From an uncultured Collinsella sp. (lineage in GTDB: Bacteria > Actinomycetota > Coriobacteriia > Coriobacteriales > Coriobacteriaceae), in NCBI GenBank assembly GCA_958443265.1, contig CAUCKA010000029.1, positions 1-16,242 of the forward strand: a stretch of 16,242 nucleotides of DNA, given 5' to 3'. The position numbers and the translations under genes are program-made. The stretch's first letter is position 1. Every line of letters starts with the position of its first letter. This document shows positions 13,634 to 16,242 of the stretch, one piece after another. The notes beneath the pieces were generated by a model. The model made no database searches. It was not told the origin of the DNA and was given only the letters and a program-made list of their open reading frames with translations.

Positions 13634-14935
13634 ATGGACCAGGCGCAGACGAGTGACGACGCTCCCCTGCTCACGCACAGCACTCCCCAATCGGAGCAAA
13701 CCACGCTCCTGGCTCAGCAAAAACCTCTCGTGACCATCGTGCACGCCTCCGTTGGCTCGGGCCACAAGGCCGCCGCAAATGCGATTGCGCAGGCATTCGA
13801 CCTCATCCGCGGCACCAATGGCATCCCCGAGGATATTGAGATTGAAGTGCTCGATATCCTTGATTTTGGACGTATTAAATTCGACGGCAATAAGACCGCG
13901 GCTTCTTTTACGGGAGCCACGCGCCCCATTTACGACCTGACCTGGCGATATACGCTTACGGGACATCTTCTCTGGGGTGGCGGAACGGCATGGTCGCGAA
14001 TTATGTTCCCCGCCTTCAACGAATATATTCGTAGCCGCAGGCCCATAGCCGTGGTTGCAACGCACATCACAGCAGCCAATGTTGCCGTGGGCGCCCGCGT
14101 AATTACGGGTATCGATTATCCGGTCATCTGCGTACCGACCGACTACGAAGTCGAGGGATGGTGGCCCCACAAGGACACCGATTTATTCTGTGTTGCCAAC
14201 GAATTTATGGCCGAAACGCTGCGTCCGCGCAAGGTGCTCGAAACAAAGATTCGCATTACCGGCATTCCTATTCGCGCCGGATTCGACACGGATTATGATC
14301 GCGAAGAAGAGCTAGCTAAGTTCAACCTCCCCACCGACAAGACCGTCGTGCTGGTAATGGCCGGTGCCAGCTTGCCTCAACCGTACGTTCGCTTTCGCGC
14401 GGAGATGGACCGCACCCTCCCCTTCCTACGCAGCTTCGAAGACATGCACTTTGTCTTTTTGCCGGGCAAGGATAAGGAATACGCCGCCCGCCTCAAGACA
14501 CTCTTCGATGCCATGAAGCTCGAAAATGTCACGGTGCTGGACTATGTCGACGACATGGCGGCCCTCATGCACGGCTGCGACCTGGCAATTCTCAAATCGG
14601 GCGGACTCACCGTCACCGAATGCCTGTGCGCACACCTGCCGATGATCCTGCTGGGCAAGTCCTATGGCCAGGAAAAGGCCAACACCACCATGCTCACCGG
14701 CATGGGCGCCAGCATGCATGTCACCACCGCACGAGAGCTCATCGTGACGTTGCGTCATCTCCACGATCATCCTGAGTCGCTCAAGGCACTGCTCATCAAC
14801 GGCGAAGTACTACGCCGCCCCCACGCAGCCGAAGACATAGCCATCGCAACCATGGAGCTCGTAGGCAAACCCCAAAAGCGCAAACGAGCCTTCTGCCGCT
14901 TCTACTGGGGCGAAAAACCTGCGCATATCAGGTAG
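13634..14935 (+). CDS. MGDG synthase/UgtP-type processive glycosyltransferase
   Basis: A 433-residue GT28-type enzyme. The start at 13634 follows AAGGGGAG; an upstream ATG at 13595 overlaps the -10. The N-terminal lobe has VTIVHASVGSGHKAAANAI, containing the GxGHxxAA motif of MGDG synthases and UgtP, and a later PVICVPTDYEVEGWW that fits the acceptor side. The C-terminal lobe has VLVMAGASLPQPYV and the nucleotide-sugar site CDLAILKSGGLTVTECLCA, followed by YGQEKANT. Such enzymes add glucose or galactose from a UDP-sugar to diacylglycerol, making membrane glycolipids and lipoteichoic-acid anchors. The sugar and acceptor cannot be told from sequence. The first 35 residues are a divergent polar extension. 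Confidence 0.85.
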   Translation: MDQAQTSDDAPLLTHSTPQSEQTTLLAQQKPLVTIVHASVGSGHKAAANAIAQAFDLIRGTNGIPEDIEIEVLDILDFGRIKFDGNKTAASFTGATRPIYDLTWRYTLTGHLLWGGGTAWSRIMFPAFNEYIRSRRPIAVVATHITAANVAVGARVITGIDYPVICVPTDYEVEGWWPHKDTDLFCVANEFMAETLRPRKVLETKIRITGIPIRAGFDTDYDREEELAKFNLPTDKTVVLVMAGASLPQPYVRFRAEMDRTLPFLRSFEDMHFVFLPGKDKEYAARLKTLFDAMKLENVTVLDYVDDMAALMHGCDLAILKSGGLTVTECLCAHLPMILLGKSYGQEKANTTMLTGMGASMHVTTARELIVTLRHLHDHPESLKALLINGEVLRRPHAAEDIAIATMELVGKPQKRKRAFCRFYWGEKPAHIR

Positions 14936-14949
14936 CGTCTTAATGTCCG

Positions 14950-15051
14950 CTTACCTGTGGGAGGCCCCTATATATCATCCCGTGCTCAAACATTCTCGCT
15001 TCGCTGCGAAACTGCGCGCGGGACGATATATAGGGGCCTCCCGCAGGTAAG
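14950..15051. repeat. REP-like palindromic element, copy 1
   Basis: Thirty-six-base arms at 14950-14985 and 15016-15051 differ at three positions, all compatible with G-U pairing. They enclose a 30-base loop containing GCTCAAACATTCTCGC and TTCGCTGCGAAACTGCG. The loop and the stem base pairs next to it (TATATC..TCCCGTGC) recur in opposite orientation at 15209-15313. There is no U-tract, so it is not a standard terminator, although it follows the glycosyltransferase stop by 14 bases. Confidence 0.8.
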
Positions 15052-15128
15052 CTGCGTTAACGTACCAGCGGCTATACCAGATTCCCCACCAGTAGAATCT
15101 GCAAAGGGGAACCAGAAAATATAAATAC

Positions 15129-15177
15129 AGTAAGTCGATGCGACAAAGGAGGCGTCCCTTCATCGCATCGACTTACT
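15129..15177. repeat. Perfect 15-bp hairpin between the REP-like copies
   Basis: Arms AGTAAGTCGATGCGA (15129-15143) and its complement (15163-15177) enclose a 19-base loop containing AAAGGAGG, a full ribosome-site sequence with no start codon behind it. Its sequence is unrelated to the two flanking elements. Confidence 0.7.
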
Positions 15178-15208
15178 AGAAAAGTAAATATTATCTCAAG
15201 CGAGTAGC

Positions 15209-15313
15209 CGCCCGCCCGGGGCTTACCTATATCGTTCCACGCGCAGTTTCGCAGCGAGCGAAGCGACGCGAGAATGTTTGAGCATGGAATGATATGTGTG
15301 AGAGGCGGGCGGG
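15209..15313. repeat. REP-like palindromic element, copy 2 (inverted)
   Basis: Imperfect long arms (about 15209-15242 and 15286-15313) surround a loop at 15243-15285 whose reverse complement begins TGCTCAAACATTCTCGC and ends TTCGCTCGCTGCGAAACTG, matching copy 1 except for a few inserted bases. The inner stem TATATCGTTCCACG / TGGAATGATAT also parallels copy 1. It lies just after the end of dut. Confidence 0.75.
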
Positions 15314-15328
15314 AGGGATACGAGCGCC

Positions 15329-15772
15329 CTAGGCGACGCCGCTGGAGCCGAAGCCTCCTTTGCCTCGGTCGGTTTTGTCTAGTTCTTCTACTTCTACGAG
15401 GTTGACCGTGGGAACTTCTTGGATGACGAGCTGGGCGATGCGGTCGCCTTTGTTGATTCGGATGTCGTTGGTGGGATCCAGGTTAATGAGGATGACCATG
15501 AGTTCTCCTCGGTAGTGGGCGTCGATGAGGCCCGGCGTGTTGACTATAGACAGGCCCTGCTTGATGGCCAAGCCGCTGCGGGGCTGGACGAAGCCGGCGT
15601 AGCCATCGGGCAGAGCGATGGCCAGCCCAGTAGAGACCAGACGGCGTTCGAAGGGCTTCAGGACGCAGTCCTCGTTGGAGCGCAAATCCAAGCCGGCATC
15701 AGTGGGATGGGCGTATTTGGGAAGCTCAACGGTGGGATCGAGACGCTTTATGTTGACGGTAATGTTGGACAT
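15329..15772 (-). CDS. dut: dUTP diphosphatase
   Basis: A 147-residue trimeric-type dUTPase that hydrolyses dUTP to dUMP and keeps uracil out of DNA. The five family motifs appear in order: AHPTDAGLDLRS, PRSGLAIKQG, NTPGLIDAHYRGE, KGDRIAQLVI and the C-terminal RGKGGFGSSG. Length is standard. The start follows AAGGTGAT, which overlaps the nrdR stop region four bases upstream, so the two genes are cotranscribed and probably coupled. The end lies beside a REP-like element without a recognisable U-tract terminator. Confidence 0.95.
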   Translation of the reverse strand: MSNITVNIKRLDPTVELPKYAHPTDAGLDLRSNEDCVLKPFERRLVSTGLAIALPDGYAGFVQPRSGLAIKQGLSIVNTPGLIDAHYRGELMVILINLDPTNDIRINKGDRIAQLVIQEVPTVNLVEVEELDKTDRGKGGFGSSGVA

Positions 15773-15776
15773 GGAA

Positions 15777-16220
15777 TCACCTTAGCTTGTCGAGCTCTTG
15801 CAGAAACTCATCGACGTCTTTGAAATCGCGGTAGACCGAGGCAAAGCGAATGTAGGCCACCTTGTCGATCTTGGCCAAACGCTTGAGCACCATGTCACCC
15901 AACTCATGGGACGTGACGGCCGTCAGTGTGCGAGAGCGCAACTCGACCTCGATGTCGTCGATAATCTCATTGAGCTTCTTAGTGTCAATATCGCGTTTGA
16001 TGGTGGCGCGCATCAAGCCGACAAGAAGCTTATTGCGATCGAACCGCTGCTTGGTTCCATCTGACTTAATGACCTCGATAGGGTCCTCGCATCGCTCAAA
16101 CGTTGTAAAGCGGTAGTTACACGAGCAACATTCGCGACGGCGCTTAATGGTGTTATTTGACTCCTGCATACGGGAATCAACGACGCGGGTATGTGCCTTG
16201 CCGCATTTGGGACAGCGCAT
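15777..16220 (-). CDS. nrdR: Transcriptional repressor NrdR
   Basis: A 147-residue regulator of ribonucleotide reductase genes. The N-terminal zinc ribbon has Cys3, Cys6, Cys31 and Cys34 (CPKC and CCSC), followed by RFTTFE. The ATP-cone domain (about 47-137) starts with IEVIKSDGTKQRFDRNKLLV and contains AYIRFASVYRDF near its end. NrdR senses dATP/ATP balance and binds NrdR boxes before nrd operons; none of those operons is in this window. The ribosome site GAGGAGG lies five bases before the ATG. It leads the nrdR-dut pair, a grouping that makes sense for dNTP balance. Confidence 0.96.
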   Translation of the reverse strand: MRCPKCGKAHTRVVDSRMQESNNTIKRRRECCSCNYRFTTFERCEDPIEVIKSDGTKQRFDRNKLLVGLMRATIKRDIDTKKLNEIIDDIEVELRSRTLTAVTSHELGDMVLKRLAKIDKVAYIRFASVYRDFKDVDEFLQELDKLR

Positions 16221-16242
16221 GGTACCTCCTCTTAAACGATAA

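Noticed and set aside
14975..15163. Minus-strand frame of 62 codons between the glycosyltransferase and dut genes
   Set aside because: It runs through two hairpins, has no ribosome site and its C-terminal part is simply the repeat loop translated.
1..16242. tRNA, rRNA and CRISPR array
   Set aside because: I saw no cloverleaf with a GGTTCRA-type T loop in the right context, no ribosomal RNA sequence, and no regularly spaced direct repeats. The short GGTTCAA near position 7 has no matching acceptor stem.

Overview
The window looks like a chromosomal segment of a coriobacterium (Actinomycetota), most likely Collinsella or a close relative. The grounds are gene content and order: a GarA-like FHA protein directly followed by an FtsR-like MerR regulator (an actinobacterial signature pair), a DUF1836 regulator, an NrdR-dut pair, and intergenic DNA full of long palindromes. 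This is inference from protein families; no 16S rRNA or other species marker is present.

Layout. (1) 1-1446 is a degenerate accessory zone with no intact gene. It holds short repeats, a perfect 22-bp hairpin, two decayed minus-strand gene fragments, and a strong hairpin terminator left behind one of them. (2) 1447-1650 is a truncated RelB/DinJ-like ribbon-helix-helix antitoxin with its operator but no toxin. (3) 1655-6492 (minus) is a very GC-rich, tightly overlapped operon, lanF-lanE-lanG-yxeA-lanR-lanK: an ABC transporter of the lantibiotic-immunity type, a YxeA-like secreted protein broken by a one-base frameshift, and a NisRK/SpaRK-type two-component system. No bacteriocin structural or modification gene accompanies it, so it is best read as a stand-alone peptide-antibiotic resistance module, probably horizontally acquired. 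(4) 6555-6752 is a palindromic REP-like element at the island edge. (5) 6881-10694 (plus) is a housekeeping row: CDP-alcohol phosphatidyltransferase, GarA-like FHA, FtsR-like MerR, apt, and a secreted NlpC/P60 cell-wall hydrolase ending at a canonical terminator. (6) 10872-12422 has degV (plus) facing a DUF1836 regulator gene (minus) across a bidirectional terminator; their two promoters share a 15-bp motif. (7) 12577-14935 has trxB (minus) divergent from a UgtP/MGDG-synthase-type glycosyltransferase (plus). (8) 14936-15328 is a convergent gap with three large hairpins, two of them copies of the same REP-like element in opposite orientation. (9) 15329-16220 (minus) is nrdR-dut.

How the genes work together. 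The phosphatidyltransferase, FHA, FtsR-like, NlpC/P60 and glycosyltransferase genes all bear on envelope lipid, cell division or wall remodelling. apt, dut, nrdR and trxB serve nucleotide and thiol metabolism. The resistance operon would let the kinase sense an extracellular peptide and the regulator induce the LanFEG exporter. The most notable signals are the paired REP-like elements, the motif shared by the degV and DUF1836 promoters, the frameshifted yxeA, and the orphan antitoxin whose stop codon shares one hairpin with the stop codon of the facing kinase gene.
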